From Capra hircus (taxonomy: Eukaryota; Chordata; Mammalia; Artiodactyla; Bovidae): 64,000 nt of DNA. The notes under the pieces are model-generated. The model searched no databases and was not told where the DNA came from. It saw only the letters and a program-made list of their open reading frames with translations. The stretch is from NCBI RefSeq assembly GCF_001704415.2, contig NC_030811.1, positions 72,558,069-72,622,068 on the forward strand, written 5' to 3'. Made by a program: the position numbers and the translations under genes. This document shows, in pieces, positions 33,390 through 43,796 of the stretch (position 1 is the stretch's first letter; the number at the start of each line of letters is the position of its first letter).

Positions 33390-33480
33390 CCTGGAATTCT
33401 TTTTTTTTTAAGCCCTTTCCTGTCCCTGAACCTTTGCTCTTCCCATCTCCACTGTCTAGAATGCTGTTCCTTCAGATTCT
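33390..33480 (+). mobile_element. L2-like fragment next to MIR
   Basis: CTTTGCTCTTCCCATCTCC followed by CTAGAATGCTGTTCCTTCAG resembles an L2 3'-region segment in plus orientation. It is cut at 33480 by the L1-BT insertion. Confidence 0.45.
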
Positions 33481-34016
33481 TTTTTTAAATTTTATTTATT
33501 TTAATTGGAGGCTAATTACTTTACAATATTATATTGGTTTTGCCATACATTGACATGAATTCATCACAGGTGTACATGTGTTCCCCATCCTGAACCCCGC
33601 TCCCACCTCCCTCCCCATCCCATCCCTCTGGGTCATCCCAGTGCACCAGCCCTGAGCACCCTGTCTCATGCATCAAACCTGGACTGGCGATCTGTTTCAC
33701 ATAGGATAATATACATGTTTCAATGCTATTCTCTCAGATCATCCCACCCTCACCTTCTCCCACAGAGTCCAAAAGTCTGTTCTTTACATCTGTGTCTCTT
33801 TTGCTGTCTCGCATATAGGGTTATTATTACCATCTTTCTAAATTCCATATATATGCGTTAGTATACAGTATTGGTGTTTTTCTTTCTGGCTTACTTCACT
33901 CTGTATAATAGGCTCCAGTTTCATCCACCTCATTAGAACTGATTCAAATATATTCTTTGTAATGGCTGAGTAATATTCCATTGTGTATATGTACCACAGC
34001 TTTCTTATCCATTCAA
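33480..34016 (-). mobile_element. L1-BT 3' end, antisense, 5'-truncated
   Basis: Contains the exact inverted 3' UTR of the large L1-BT (TTTAATTGGAGGCTAATTACT at its tail). It then has the ORF2 C-terminus on the minus strand (33838-34017), reading KLWYIYTMEYYSAIT and EPIIQSEVSQKEKHQY and ending THIYGI. About 540 bases, with the 5' truncation at ORF2's last 60 residues. Confidence 0.95.
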
Positions 34017-34074
34017 TCCTGGCTCTCCCATGCCCTGAGCTCTGTGAGTGGGACAGAAAGTCCAAGCCTTTTGT

Positions 34075-34200
34075 GCTTAGTTTTCTTATATGTAAGACTG
34101 AAAAATAAATGAAATAATCATAGAAGGGATTTCAAACAGTTTCTGGAAGATAAATACTTCTTAAACAGGCTATTTTTGTTGTTATCATTACTAAAGTAGG
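34075..34200 (-). mobile_element. MIR-like fragment, antisense
   Basis: CTTAGTTTTCTTATATGTAAG and ATTTTTGTTGTTATCATTAC are consistent with an antisense MIR end. Weak. Confidence 0.4.
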
Positions 34201-34560
34201 ACAGAGAATACATAGAAATACATCATTGTAAATATAAATGCAAACTGAATTCAATAAAGTGATAAGCGGATTACCCACCATGGTCAAGTTTAATGTAGAA
34301 ATAAATGCAAGGATGTTTTATTCATCACTTTGATATAAATATACAAATATATATATACAGTAAGAATATACATGTATATTTATATGTATATATAATGCAG
34401 TCATCCCAACAAATAATTGCAACACTGTTTCTAAACAAATGAAAAAGCCCCAAATAAACAAACAACAAAAAAATCTCAGATGTGTAGGCTAGCAAATCAT
34501 TCCTAAACATGATAAAGAATATCTACATTAAATAAGCAGCCAACATACTTCTTGGTAAAA
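34201..34560. other. Unassigned AT-rich interval
   Basis: Very AT-rich with TATA-type dinucleotide runs at 34340-34395. Nothing recognised. Confidence 0.5.
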
Positions 34561-34562
34561 TA

Positions 34563-34712
34563 CCTGGAGCTCAGGGGTCTCAATTCTCAGAATGTAAAAG
34601 TAACTGGAGCTTTTATAACCTACTGAAGCTTGTAATCTATCCCAGACAAATTAAATCAGAATCTCAGAGGGTTGGGACACCAGCAACAAAATAGAGAATA
34701 ACTGGTCTAGAA
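34563..34712. mobile_element. MER5A-like hAT MITE
   Basis: ACCTGGAGCTCAGGGGTCTC followed by AATTAAATCAGAATCTCAGAGGG is the MER5A (hAT-Charlie) signature. The terminal inverted repeats are degraded. This is a non-autonomous DNA transposon fossil with no coding capacity. Confidence 0.6.
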
Positions 34713-35036
34713 GAAAGCTAATTAAAATCAAGACCTAAACAAGGATATATACTAGGACCGTTTTAAAATAACAGTATTTTCAGGTCTAGTGCATACAATG
34801 AAACATGAAACAAATAAGAGATTAAAATATTGGCTAGGACAAGCTAAAAATCATCTTTTGTAACCAATGTGATTATGTACTAAGAAAATTCCAAGAGAGT
34901 GAACTGATACATTTGAAGAATTTTTTAAGAGAATTTATATATTTACAAAGGCAGCTTTCCTAGGTTATCAACAACAAAACAAGTCAGAAGATATAATGAC
35001 AGAGATTTCATTTATGTTATTAACAAACAGAAAATA
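34713..35036. other. Unassigned AT-rich interval
   Basis: About 320 bases immediately left of the inverted-repeat cluster; no feature recognised. Confidence 0.5.
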
Positions 35037-35404
35037 GAACTAACAAAAATACGTGGAACCTAGATAAAGGATATAACAAAATTTAGTTTTGAGAATATAG
35101 TCTAGCTTTGTGGTTTCTAACTGCACTTTTTGGAGTCTCAGGGCAAAGGTGATCTGGGATTTGATGAAGGAGACAAATGCATCTGAGTAGAGGGACGCAG
35201 ACCCTCAGCCCTACTCTAACTGAAGAAGCTCCATTTTTCTTATTTTCAGGGTTGACTTTCAGATGCATTTGTCCCCTTCATAAAATCATATGCAAAAGAG
35301 TTAACACTAGACTATAGATCTAGACTATATTCTCAAAACTAAATTTTGTTGTATCCTTTATCTAGGTTCCACATAATTTTGTTAGTTCTTTTGCATATGA
35401 TTTT
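35037..35404. repeat. Cluster of three inverted-repeat pairs (family unknown)
   Basis: Pair A: 35037-35105 and 35320-35388 are inverted copies, 69 bases each with three mismatches. Pair B: 35164-35186 and 35259-35281, 23 bases with one mismatch. Pair C: 35282-35305 and 35381-35404, 24 bases with two mismatches; its right arm overlaps the end of pair A. Pairs A and B nest and could form one long stem with a 72-base terminal loop. Pair C competes with A's right arm. No coding frame or known transposon terminus is present. A fold-back made by template switching, or a MITE, are both possible. Confidence 0.92.
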
Positions 35405-35414
35405 ACTTGAAAAA

Positions 35415-35622
35415 GGGCTACCATGGTGACTCAGATGGTAAAGAGTCTGCTTGCAATGCAGAAGACCCAGGATTCAATCCCTGGGTCGGGAAGATCCTCT
35501 GGAGGAAGACATGGCTACCCACTCCAGTATTCTTGCCTGGAGAATCCCATGGACAGAGGGCTACAGTCCATGGGATCACATAGAGTCAGACACGACTGAG
35601 CAACTAACACTTTCACTTTCAC
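35415..35622 (+). mobile_element. Bov-tA SINE, complete
   Basis: GGGCTACCATGGTGACTCAG, GGATTCAATCCCTGGGTCGG, then the tail through GAGTCAGACACGACTGAGC and ACACTTTCACTTTCAC. The target-site duplication tttacttgaa lies at 35402-35411 and 35623-35632. The left copy is directly adjacent to the inverted-repeat cluster. Confidence 0.95.
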
Positions 35623-35789
35623 TTTACTTGAAGAAAGGGTTTTGCCACTAACACAAAAAAACAAACAATAACTATTAAATGTTTGAAAGCCTTCTGTCTA
35701 AATAAAATATTCCTTGAAAACATCTGGTTCCTTTTACTCTCCAAGGAAATTTTGTTCATTCAATTACTCATTGTGACATGTTCTGTGTT

Positions 35790-36020
35790 TATTGAGTACC
35801 ACAGTATACCAAAAATACCAACATGCGTTGGACATCTACTAGGAGCCACTACTATCCTAGATGCTGAACATACTTGACCTTGTTTAACCTTTGTAAATAC
35901 CATATGAAGAAGGTATGATCCCCATTATTTACAGATGAGGAAAAACATTCAAAATGAGGAACTTGCCCAAGCTCCCATAAATGGTGAGAGATAGAACTGT
36001 GATTTGAAAGTATTTCACCC
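35790..36020 (+). mobile_element. MIR SINE
   Basis: MIR order: TATTGAGTACCACAG, TACTAGGAGCCACTACTATCC, CCCCATTATTTACAGATGAGG and AACTTGCCCAAGCTCCC. The 153-residue antisense frame at 36015-36476 begins at this MIR edge and lacks recognisable domains. Confidence 0.75.
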
Positions 36021-36556
36021 TGATCTCAGAGCTCTTTTTCTTTTTCCAACATAGCCATGCAACTTCCTAAAATAATGATGGCATTTGAGGTAACCGTTGT
36101 ATTGATGTCCATGACCCATTGAAATATTGATGCAAAGGTTAGTGTTGGTGGGTATGGAAAAAGCAATGAAGGTAATATTGATATTGGGGAGGGTGATGTG
36201 TATGGCATGAGTATGCCTCTGATAGTAGAGCTGGAGCCGTTTTCTAAGATGACTTGTCCTTCTGTCAGTTGAGATGGAATGATGGGGCTGGCTCAGACAC
36301 CTTCTGTCAAGAACACAAGTTCTAACTTTTGGGTCTGGAAAGTCAAATATATATCTGAGGCAACTGAGGGAGAAAAGGATGAGAGACGTGGGGTGAGGGG
36401 ACTTAGGTCGAAATTTAGTCGTTAGCAGAGAGTGCTTGGGCAGTGCAGACAGCAGGCTTAGAAGCACTTTCTCCACCCTGGGCAGTTTGCTCTTACATCT
36501 ATCATATATGTGCCAATAAACTCTGCCGCTGTGCTTAAGTATTGATGCAAGGAATG
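36021..36556. other. Unassigned interval
   Basis: About 535 bases. The minus strand is open from 36476 to 36015, but the translation is low in conserved features (histidine- and threonine-rich, no domain) and ends in MIR-flanking sequence. I treat it as a chance frame. Confidence 0.45.
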
Positions 36557-37405
36557 GTCATTGTGCCTTTCTCCAAAGAAGACATATAGATGATCAATAG
36601 GCAGATGAAAATATGCTCAGTATCACTAATCATTAGAGAAATCCAAATCAAAACTACAATGAGGTATCACTTCATACCAATCAGAGTGGCCATTGTCAAA
36701 AAGTCTATAAACAAAAAATGCTAGAGAGGGTGTAGAGAAAGGAGAATCCTACACTGTTGGAGGAATGTAAATTGGTACAGGCACTATAGAGAACATTATG
36801 GAGGATCCTTAAATAAAGCAACACATAGAATTACCATATGATCCAGCAATTCCACTCCTGGGCACATATCCAGAAGACTCTAATTTGAAAAGATATGTGC
36901 ACCCAAATATTCATAGTAATATTTACAGTAGCCAAGACATATGTGTGTGCACACACACACACACACACACAATATGGAATAAAACTCTGCCATAAAAAAG
37001 AATGAAATAATGGCATTTGCAGCAACATAGACGGACCTTGAGATGATCATACTAAGTGTAGTAAGTCATAGAAAGACAAATATTATATGATATCACTTAT
37101 ATGTGGAATCTTAAAAAAGATACAAATGAACTTACCAAAAAAAAAATCATAGATATAGAAAACAGACTTATTGTTACCAAAGAGGAAAGGGGTGGGGGAT
37201 TAATTAGGAGTTTGAAATGAGCGGATACACACTACTATATATAAAAGAAACAAGGACCCACTGTACAGCAGAAGAAACTATATTCAATGTCTCATAATAA
37301 CCTATAATGGAAAAGATCTGAAAAAAGAATATATATATATATGTATCTGAATTACTTTGCCATATTCTGGAAACTAGCATATTATGTCAACTATACTTTA
37401 ACTTT
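36557..37405 (+). mobile_element. Ruminant L1 ORF2 end and 3' UTR
   Basis: The plus-strand L1 starts at TTCTCCAAAGAAGACATATAG, then AAATCAAAACTACAATGAGG, GTGTAGAGAAAGGAG and CAGCAATTCCACTCCTGGGC. The 3' UTR follows (CCCACTGTACAGCAGAAG, ATTATGTCAACTATAC). 5'-truncated, with several frame breaks. It is an older subfamily than L1-BT, with a CA microsatellite grown inside. Confidence 0.9.
36946..36971. repeat. CA microsatellite
   Basis: About 12 to 13 CA units (TGTGTGTGCACACACACAC...) inside the L1 at the position of an older TATACAC stretch. Confidence 0.95.
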
Positions 37406-38599
37406 TAGAAAGGTTATTCTGATCACTGATTACGTTGGTCTAAAATCTTGAAATTAGACATGCTTAGCATGATATACGTAAAAGCTCTTATCACTTGAAT
37501 GGGATGTTTTGCTGTAAATAATTACGGGTGTACAGCTTGTACCAGGAACTGATCATTTTTAAATAAAGTATCCGCTTAAATTCTAGAGTCACAGAACGGA
37601 GCAAATAAATTCCAGTTTGTAGTAGTTCTGCCAACGCAGAGCTCCCCAGGACCCCCCGACCCCCAGGATCCCAACATTCTGGCTAAAGCAATAAAACAAT
37701 AAGTCTTTATTACAGCATGACCTGGAGAAGTTTATGGAACATATTTTCTGATGAAACAACAATATGAAATAGAAAGCATGATGTCATAGAGTTCATGAAA
37801 TAAAAGTTCTTATTTTAATGATGTCTATCATCATTTCAAACCTGCATAAAGTTGAAATAAACACTCTGAACACTGGTATATAAGAATTAATAACTCAAAA
37901 TATGAGGAAGTAGAGATGACCAGATGATTTAGTTGTGTCCCAACCAAGATGTCCTAATTTCAAAACTATTTGTGTATTCAAACAATGGAATACTCATTCT
38001 ATTTAAGAGTGGTTCTTTTCTAAAAAAGAAAAGTAAAAATACAGCACATACACCCAAATTGTAGACCGAAAATAGAAGATTATTAGCATTATAATTTATG
38101 TAAATGGTACTCTATTCATGTGAAAGTAATTAGTATCTTTCAGTCATATGTTAATTATTACATAAATAGGTTATAAATAATCATGTGAGATTTCATTTTT
38201 AAAGCTGAAACCCTACTTGTTTAAAGGGTCTACTGTTTTATTATGTAAAATGTGAAAAGAATGACTCATATATGTTCTACTGCTTTAAACATAAAATTTT
38301 TTCCCAGGTTTCAGAACTAAAAAAATAAATAAAATCTCTGTTTGGTAATCTGAAAATTGTGTTTAAGGTTTGGTAGACATAAGGATATACTTAGGATCTA
38401 GAGTGATAATTTCCAGTCTTATTGTAATTTATTGAATATGCCTGTCTTGGTGGCAGTCCTTGGGAATGTAGGGATTTAGAATAGGCCTCCTCAATGTGTG
38501 ATATTTTGACACGTGGATTATTGTTAGCTGAAGGTAAGTGAAAACCTTGTGGACTCTAGAGAAAACAACTGCATCTCCCTTAACTACCTAAAAGAATTT
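37406..38599. other. Unassigned interval
   Basis: About 1.2 kb of AT-rich DNA with no recognised repeat or open frame. A short C-rich patch (CCCCAGGACCCCCCGACCCCC) at about 37643-37665 stands out locally. Confidence 0.5.
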
Positions 38600-38830
38600 A
38601 AACTGGAGATTTTTTCCCACAAAAAGTGTATTATTGCTCAGTCGCTAAATCGTGTGTGACCGCATGGATGCCAGGCTCCCCTGTCCTCCACTCTCTCCTA
38701 GAGTTTGCTCAAATTCATGTCCATTGAGTCAGTGATGCTATCTAACCACTTCATCCTCTGCTGCTCTCTTCTTCTTTTGCCTTTAATCTTTCCCAGAGTC
38801 AGGGAAACTGGAGACTTTTCCTACAAAAAG
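38600..38830. repeat. Long target-site duplication (27/26 bases) around a BovB tail
   Basis: 38600-38626 and 38805-38830 are direct copies (aaactggaga ... cacaaaaag versus ... ctacaaaaag) differing by two or three changes. They bracket the antisense BovB tail exactly. Confidence 0.85.
38627..38804 (-). mobile_element. BovB 3' tail, antisense, 5'-truncated
   Basis: The reverse complement gives GACTCTGGGAAAGATTAAAGG, AGAGGATGAAGTGG, ATCACTGACTCAATGGACATG and GCAAACTCTAGG. It ends GTGTGACC(...)CGATTTAGCGACTGAGC with a gap near 38660. Confidence 0.88.
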
Positions 38831-39136
38831 AGTTACTACTAGAGATCAGTTTTATCAAAGTGGTCCCATGTCTGTGGCTGGGCAAACATCTAATTACCAG
38901 AAATCTGCTCTTTTTCTTATCATCCTGTTTTTTACTCTCTCTGGCCTTGGAAGACCCAGGACTCCATCCTATTCCTTAGCTCAGGATGGCATATAGACTT
39001 CACTTTATCTTTCTTGAATATTTTGTTAAAATTTGATTTTCTCCTGTTAATCAGTCACTTTAATTATTAGGCCAGTCAGGAAAACCTAGAAGGGTAGAAG
39101 GTTTTCTTCTTTCCCAGCAGGAGGAAGAATGAGTAT
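38831..39136. other. Unassigned interval
   Basis: About 300 bases, nothing recognised. Confidence 0.5.
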
Positions 39137-39308
39137 AAAGTTCTCAAACTGAGTGTATCAGAATCACCTGGAAGGCTTGTTAAACAGGGTCCTGGTAGCC
39201 ACCCCAGAGCGCCTGGTTCGGGGAGGGCTGAGCTGGGCCCCAGGGATTTGCATTTCTAACGAGTTCCAGGTGATGCTGATACAGGTGATTATTCCAGCAT
39301 CACACTTG
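39137..39308. mobile_element. MER5A-like hAT MITE
   Basis: GTTCTCAAACTGAGTGTATC, AATCACCTGGAAGGCTTGTTA, GATTTGCATTTCTAACGAG and CAGGTGATGCTGATAC are the expected MER5 internal blocks. The right end is degraded. Confidence 0.75.
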
Positions 39309-40114
39309 GACACCAAGGGCTGCAGGCGTGAGTGGAGTTGACTGTCTTCGGGGCCCCTTCTCGTGATGGTGAGTGGGGGGAAGCTGGTGTGGACGGTATG
39401 CTTTGCATCCATCCTTGCCTTTGCATCCACCAGGTGCTCTGGGGTCTTGCCAACCAGGGACTCCTTTTATGCCTATTTATTTGCTTGCCTGCTCCAGTCT
39501 GAGCTGGAGAGGCCCATGTTTATGAATTCCCAGAGCCTTTGGTCCTTAATTCAGGGTGAAGACAAGACAGGCAAGTTTCTCTGCGGTCTCCCTTTGTGGA
39601 CAGAATTTTTTTCAAGTCCCCTCTCTCCACTGAAGCTGTACATCTTCAAGGGCTCTAGCTTCAGCTGGCTTGCATGTGTTTGTTAATTTTTGCTCTTTGT
39701 TACTTTCTTAGGATTTAATTCGTGGTTAATTTCTCAACATGGATGCTTAGATCAGTTTTTTTCTGCTCCCCTCTGCTCTTTTCCCCTAATATAGGCATTT
39801 AAGTTCCAGCTTTTTATCTGGAGTTAGTTCAAGCCTTGGCCTTCCTTTCCCAAATGACTATTAAAATCCAAACTTCTTGGTTGGGAAAAACAGCCTACAT
39901 CCCAGGGCAACTAAAACTATTGGGCTTGCTTACAACCCTGGCCTTCAGCTTCTTCTGTGTTGTTTTCAGTCCTAGGGAGTTCTCTCTTTCTCACCAGAGT
40001 TGCATTGACAAGTCAATCTGTTATAGTCTGAGTCATTTCTGGGTATCTTACATAAGAAGATTTTCAGGACCCCTGTTCTGTCAAAGTGCAGGAAATAATT
40101 GTCTATAGATAATG
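39309..40114. other. Unassigned interval
   Basis: About 800 bases. Plus frames at 39363-39686 and 39836-40108 are open for about 100 codons. They have no recognised domain, homology-like motif or splice context, and I do not call them genes. Confidence 0.4.
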
Positions 40115-40117
40115 ACA

Positions 40118-40215
40118 CCTACAGACTATGAGGATAAAATGAGATAATAAAGCCCATCGTGCTTGCCAGAGAAGAAGTTCTTGGTAAATATTAGCTGCTT
40201 TTATTATCATTAGTG
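40118..40215 (-). mobile_element. MIR-like fragment, antisense
   Basis: TATGAGGATAAAATGAGATAATAAAG, TTCTTGGTAAATATTAGCTGC and TTATTATCATTAG follow the antisense MIR end. Confidence 0.6.
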
Positions 40216-40347
40216 TACCTACCTAGATCTCAGTGGGTAACTAGTGACAGAGGTTAAAAAAAAAAAAATCCTGATATAGAAGGCAAATCTTTCCAGGAAT
40301 GGTGATAGAGAGAGGAGGGATCATGGTACCATCAAATTTTAAAAAGA

Positions 40348-40396
40348 TTGTGTGTGTATGTGGTGTGTGAGTGTGTGTGTATGTGTGTGTGTGTAT
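40348..40396. repeat. TG microsatellite, interrupted
   Basis: GTGTGTGTATGTGGTGTGTG followed by GTGTGTGTATGTGTGTGTG; impure. Confidence 0.92.
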
Positions 40397-40502
40397 AAAC
40401 TTCTAAATAGGCCCAGGAAACTGATCCAATAAAAAGAAATTTTTTTTCTTAAGAATTCTTTTATTGAAATACGGTTGATGTACACCTGTAACATATACAC
40501 TG

Positions 40503-40588
40503 TGTGTCTTCTGTCATGTCTAACTCTTTGCGACCCCTTGAACTGTAGCCCAACAAGCTCCTCTGTCCATGGAATTTTCCGACAGTGA
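40503..40588 (-). mobile_element. Bov-tA scrap inside L1, antisense
   Basis: TCATGTCTAACTCTTTGCGACCCC to CTCCTCTGTCCATGGAATTTTCC is the tail third of Bov-tA in reverse. The tRNA-derived head is absent. Confidence 0.85.
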
Positions 40589-40830
40589 TTCACAGTTTAA
40601 AAGGTTACACTCCATTTATGGTTAATATAAAATGTTTGCTATATTCCCTGTGTTGTACTAGATATCCTTCTAGCTTATTTTATACCTAATAGTTTGTACT
40701 TCTTATTCCCCATCCCCCTATCTTGTCCCTCCCTGCCACTCTCCCCCTACTGGTAACCACTAGCTTGCTGTCTATTTATCTATGAATCTGCCTCTTGTTT
40801 TGCTATATTCACTGGTTTGTTATATCTGTT

Positions 40831-40890
40831 AGATCCCACATATAGGTGATGTCATACAGTAGATTCCACATATAGGTGATGTCATACAGT
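40831..40890. repeat. 30-bp tandem duplication within L1 3' region
   Basis: 40831-40860 and 40861-40890 are adjacent copies differing at one base (agatcccaca versus agattccaca). The L1 consensus order has this segment once. Confidence 0.95.
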
Positions 40891-40938
40891 ATTTGTCTTT
40901 CTCTGTCTGACTTATTTCACTTAGCGCAATATCCTATG

Positions 40939-42814
40939 AGTCTTACACAGAGGGAGAAATTTGGAATTCAGTTCAGGGTCCTGTCCGTAGCTACTTGGGC
41001 TCAGCAGGCACAGGTCATGGAGCACCATTTGTAGACTGAGATGTCATAGTGGCTGTGACCAGACAGAAGACACACTCCCCTGAGGATCGCACTTCGTCAG
41101 AGACAAAAAGGAAGCAAGGAAATTTTTTAAAACCTGGGCTATTTTAAGGCAGTAATTAGGAGTGTCCTTGCTGCTTTGCAGGTGCACACCCTTTGTTAAA
41201 TTAACCTCTGAGAAGGAATGATTAGTGTAGCTTTCTGTGTTTTCTCCTGACCTTGCTCCAAGGGCCTGGGAGTCCCCTGATGAATCAGGTGGGTAAAACC
41301 AAGTTGTATTCAGTCCTCAAAACTATCTGAGGCAGGAGAGCTGAGTACTAGATTCCTAACAGCTGTGCTATTTGGCATCTCTCCAGCATTTTCTTTCTGA
41401 ATGCTCTTTCCACGCTGTCTTTGCTGCGCCTTTATCTCTTCTCTTGTCTCCCCTCTTCCTGCCCGTCTTCTCCCTATCTCCAGTAGGACATGTCAGCTCC
41501 CCCCCGCCCCACACCGCATCATATATCAAGTTCCAGCTGGGTTTTAAGATAGAGGCCATGGGTCCTCGGGAGGACTGGGTGCACTAGGCAGCCCATCGCC
41601 TCCAGAACTAAAGTATTAGGCAAATAATCAGGAGGCAGTGTGGGTGGACCTGGGAACAGATGGGGCCTCTTCACTGTATTCATGCGAAGGTCAGTTATCA
41701 GAATGAGAAGCCAACAAGGTCAGAGCAGCAAGGAAGCTGGTCATTTGAGCCAGGGCATAGTCTCCTTGGGTTTACTCTCCAGGTACAAGACTGGCCCATA
41801 GTGAACAGCAGTGGTGACTGGGGAAGGGGATGCAGCGCTCGGGCCGAGTGGCCACTCCCAGGGGCCTCTGGCTGGGCCCTGGGTTAAGCAAGAACAGAGG
41901 CCTTCCTGTCGCCCCAACCCCACTCCACCCCAGCAGCTCCTCTAAACCCCACTGGGAGGAAGGCCAGGAGTGGTGGGTGTGGAGAAGCTCATCATAGCTG
42001 GCATAATGGTTCCACTCACTTGGGCTTTGGATCACCTCTGGGAATGTGTGTCTTTATTTCTGAAGAACTTCAACATAAAGGCTTCTAGAAAGATAACTTC
42101 TCCCTGAAGCCTGAAGACCTAGATATTACCAGGCCATTTCTGGTAAGAGGAGAACCATGTGGACATTGGTCAAAAAGCCAGCAGAGCAGGAACAGTAGAA
42201 GGTGGTGAGGTGAGTGCCTTAGGACGCTAGCAGGTGAAGCTGCCCAGGGTGAGCACTTTCTCTGGACTGAGGGGGGCCAGGGGTTGAGGCAGTTCATAGA
42301 CTCGGGCTTGGGGCTCCCTGTGAAGATGAGGCCAAGCCAGGAGTCATCCCACCAAGAAGCATGGTCGCCTATGACTTATTCTTGCAAACGGGGATGGTTT
42401 TAGTGCGATCTTGCTGTTAAATAGCCTCATAATGCACCTGTCCAAGCATCGCTTCTTGACTACTTCTTTGGCTTTCTCATGAATTAATGGGAGTATAAGA
42501 AAGGGGACACGGCAGGTGCTTGGGTCCCAAGTAATTCTATTTCAACCCTTGAAACTCATGGTGGTGGCACATGGACCACATGGACAGGAAGAAGAGAGAA
42601 GAAAGCACGTGGACACATACACCCAGAATCCTGATCAACACTGAAGGGGAAACAGAGGCTTTTAAATGGTGAGGAAGGTACTCAGGATCTAAGGATAGTG
42701 TTCATCCTCCAAGTAATAAGGTTGTAAATTAGTTATACTGTTAAGCTATTCAAAGAGCAACTAAAATTAAAGCATTTTACAAAGTGGGCTCCACATACCA
42801 TCATATTTGCTCAC
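40939..42814. other. Unassigned interval, GC-richer than surroundings
   Basis: About 1.9 kb without a recognised repeat. A moderately GC-rich stretch at 41640-42320 has several short overlapping frames on both strands (60 to 87 codons), none with a domain. No CpG island or promoter could be argued. Confidence 0.4.
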
Positions 42815-43037
42815 AATAACTACCACTTAGAGAATGGTGAACTCAGCCCTGGCTGCAAATCATCTCATTCAGTTTTCACAACTTCTCTATGAAGGAGGCC
42901 TTGAATTTTTTCCAGTTTTATAGATGAGGAAACTGAGGCCCCTAAAGTTTAAATAACTTATCCACAGTCTACACAGCTGGTAGTCAGAGCTGGAATTCTC
43001 ACCCAGTTCTGACCTCCAAGCTTTGAACCACAGTAGA
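42815..43037 (+). mobile_element. MIR SINE
   Basis: ACTACCACTTAGAGAATGG, TCTCATTCAGTTTTCACAAC, TTTATAGATGAGGAAACTGAGGC, AACTTATCCACAGTCTACACAGCTGG and GTCAGAGCTGGAATTC give nearly the whole MIR core and tail. Confidence 0.88.
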
Positions 43038-43577
43038 CCTGACAGATAGGGATTAATTAGCTGCATTTCACAGAGCAGATTTTACAGGTTAAATTATATG
43101 AAATTGGATTTTTTTCATTTTAACTTATATAGGACAATGCTGTATGCTGCAACCTGAAAGAGACTAAGTGAATTCATGAAAGTTCTCCAGAGAAGTAAGT
43201 GTCCTCCTAAAACATTCTTTCTTCCACTGCCCTCAATCATCTGGGAGTAAATATCTAGTTTATTCCCAAATGATTGAAGGTTGTCACCCTTTGAAGTCTC
43301 GACACTTTGTGGGGACAGGTGTTGGGACAAAGATACAGGATTTGTAAAAGAATCCCTCAGTAGAAGTCTTTCGGTGAGGCACTGAGAACATAGAGAGCAA
43401 AGTCCTAGAGAGGGCAGGAATGGCTTACAGCCTGCATTCCAGATGGAGGGAGAAGTCCTGCACTCTGGGACATGAGGAAGAAGAGTGCCTTCAAGAACCT
43501 GAAGTGGTTAGAACATTGGCCTTAGATTGGAGAACGAGGGATTATTGCAGGGGCACCTCACAAAGTGCCTGAAAATA
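43038..43577. other. Unassigned interval
   Basis: About 540 bases, nothing recognised. Confidence 0.5.
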
Positions 43578-43587
43578 TTACACAAAG

Positions 43588-43786
43588 TGAAGTGAAGTGA
43601 AAGGCAGTCAGTTGTGTCCAGCTTTTTGCAACCCATGGACTATACAGTCCACGGAATTCTCTAGGCCAGAATACTGGAGAGGGTACCCTTTCCTTTCTCG
43701 GGGATCTTCCCAATGAAGAGATTGAACCAGGTCTCCCTCATTGCAGACAGATTCTTTACCAGCTGAGCCACAGGGAAGCCCAAGGT
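43588..43786 (-). mobile_element. Bov-tA SINE, antisense
   Basis: The reverse complement begins GGGCTTCCCTGTGGCTCAG and carries CTGGTTCAATCTCTTC in the promoter B-box region. The tail shows GACACAACTGACTG and a TTTCACTTCACTTCAC stretch. The target-site duplication ttacacaaag is at 43578-43587 and 43787-43796. Confidence 0.94.
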
Positions 43787-43796
43787 TTACACAAAG

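Larger units (their letters stand above)
40448..40938 (-). mobile_element. Ruminant L1 3' end, antisense, with SINE scrap and internal duplication
   Basis: Inverted L1 3' UTR and ORF2 end: CTTTTATTGAAATACGGTTGATG, ATATTCCCTGTGTTGTAC, CACTCTCCCCCTACTGGTAACC and TCCACATATAGGTGATGTC. It is interrupted at about 40503-40588 by an antisense Bov-tA scrap. A 30-base tandem duplication occurs at 40831-40890. Confidence 0.88.

Noticed and set aside
36015..36476. 153-codon open frame on the minus strand
   Set aside because: No domain, biased low-complexity-like composition (His, Thr, Pro, Ile), and it runs into a MIR at its 3' end. It fits a chance frame.
36946..36971. Regular CA spacing as a possible CRISPR-like or satellite array
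   Set aside because: It is a simple dinucleotide microsatellite; no spacer-repeat structure exists anywhere in the window.
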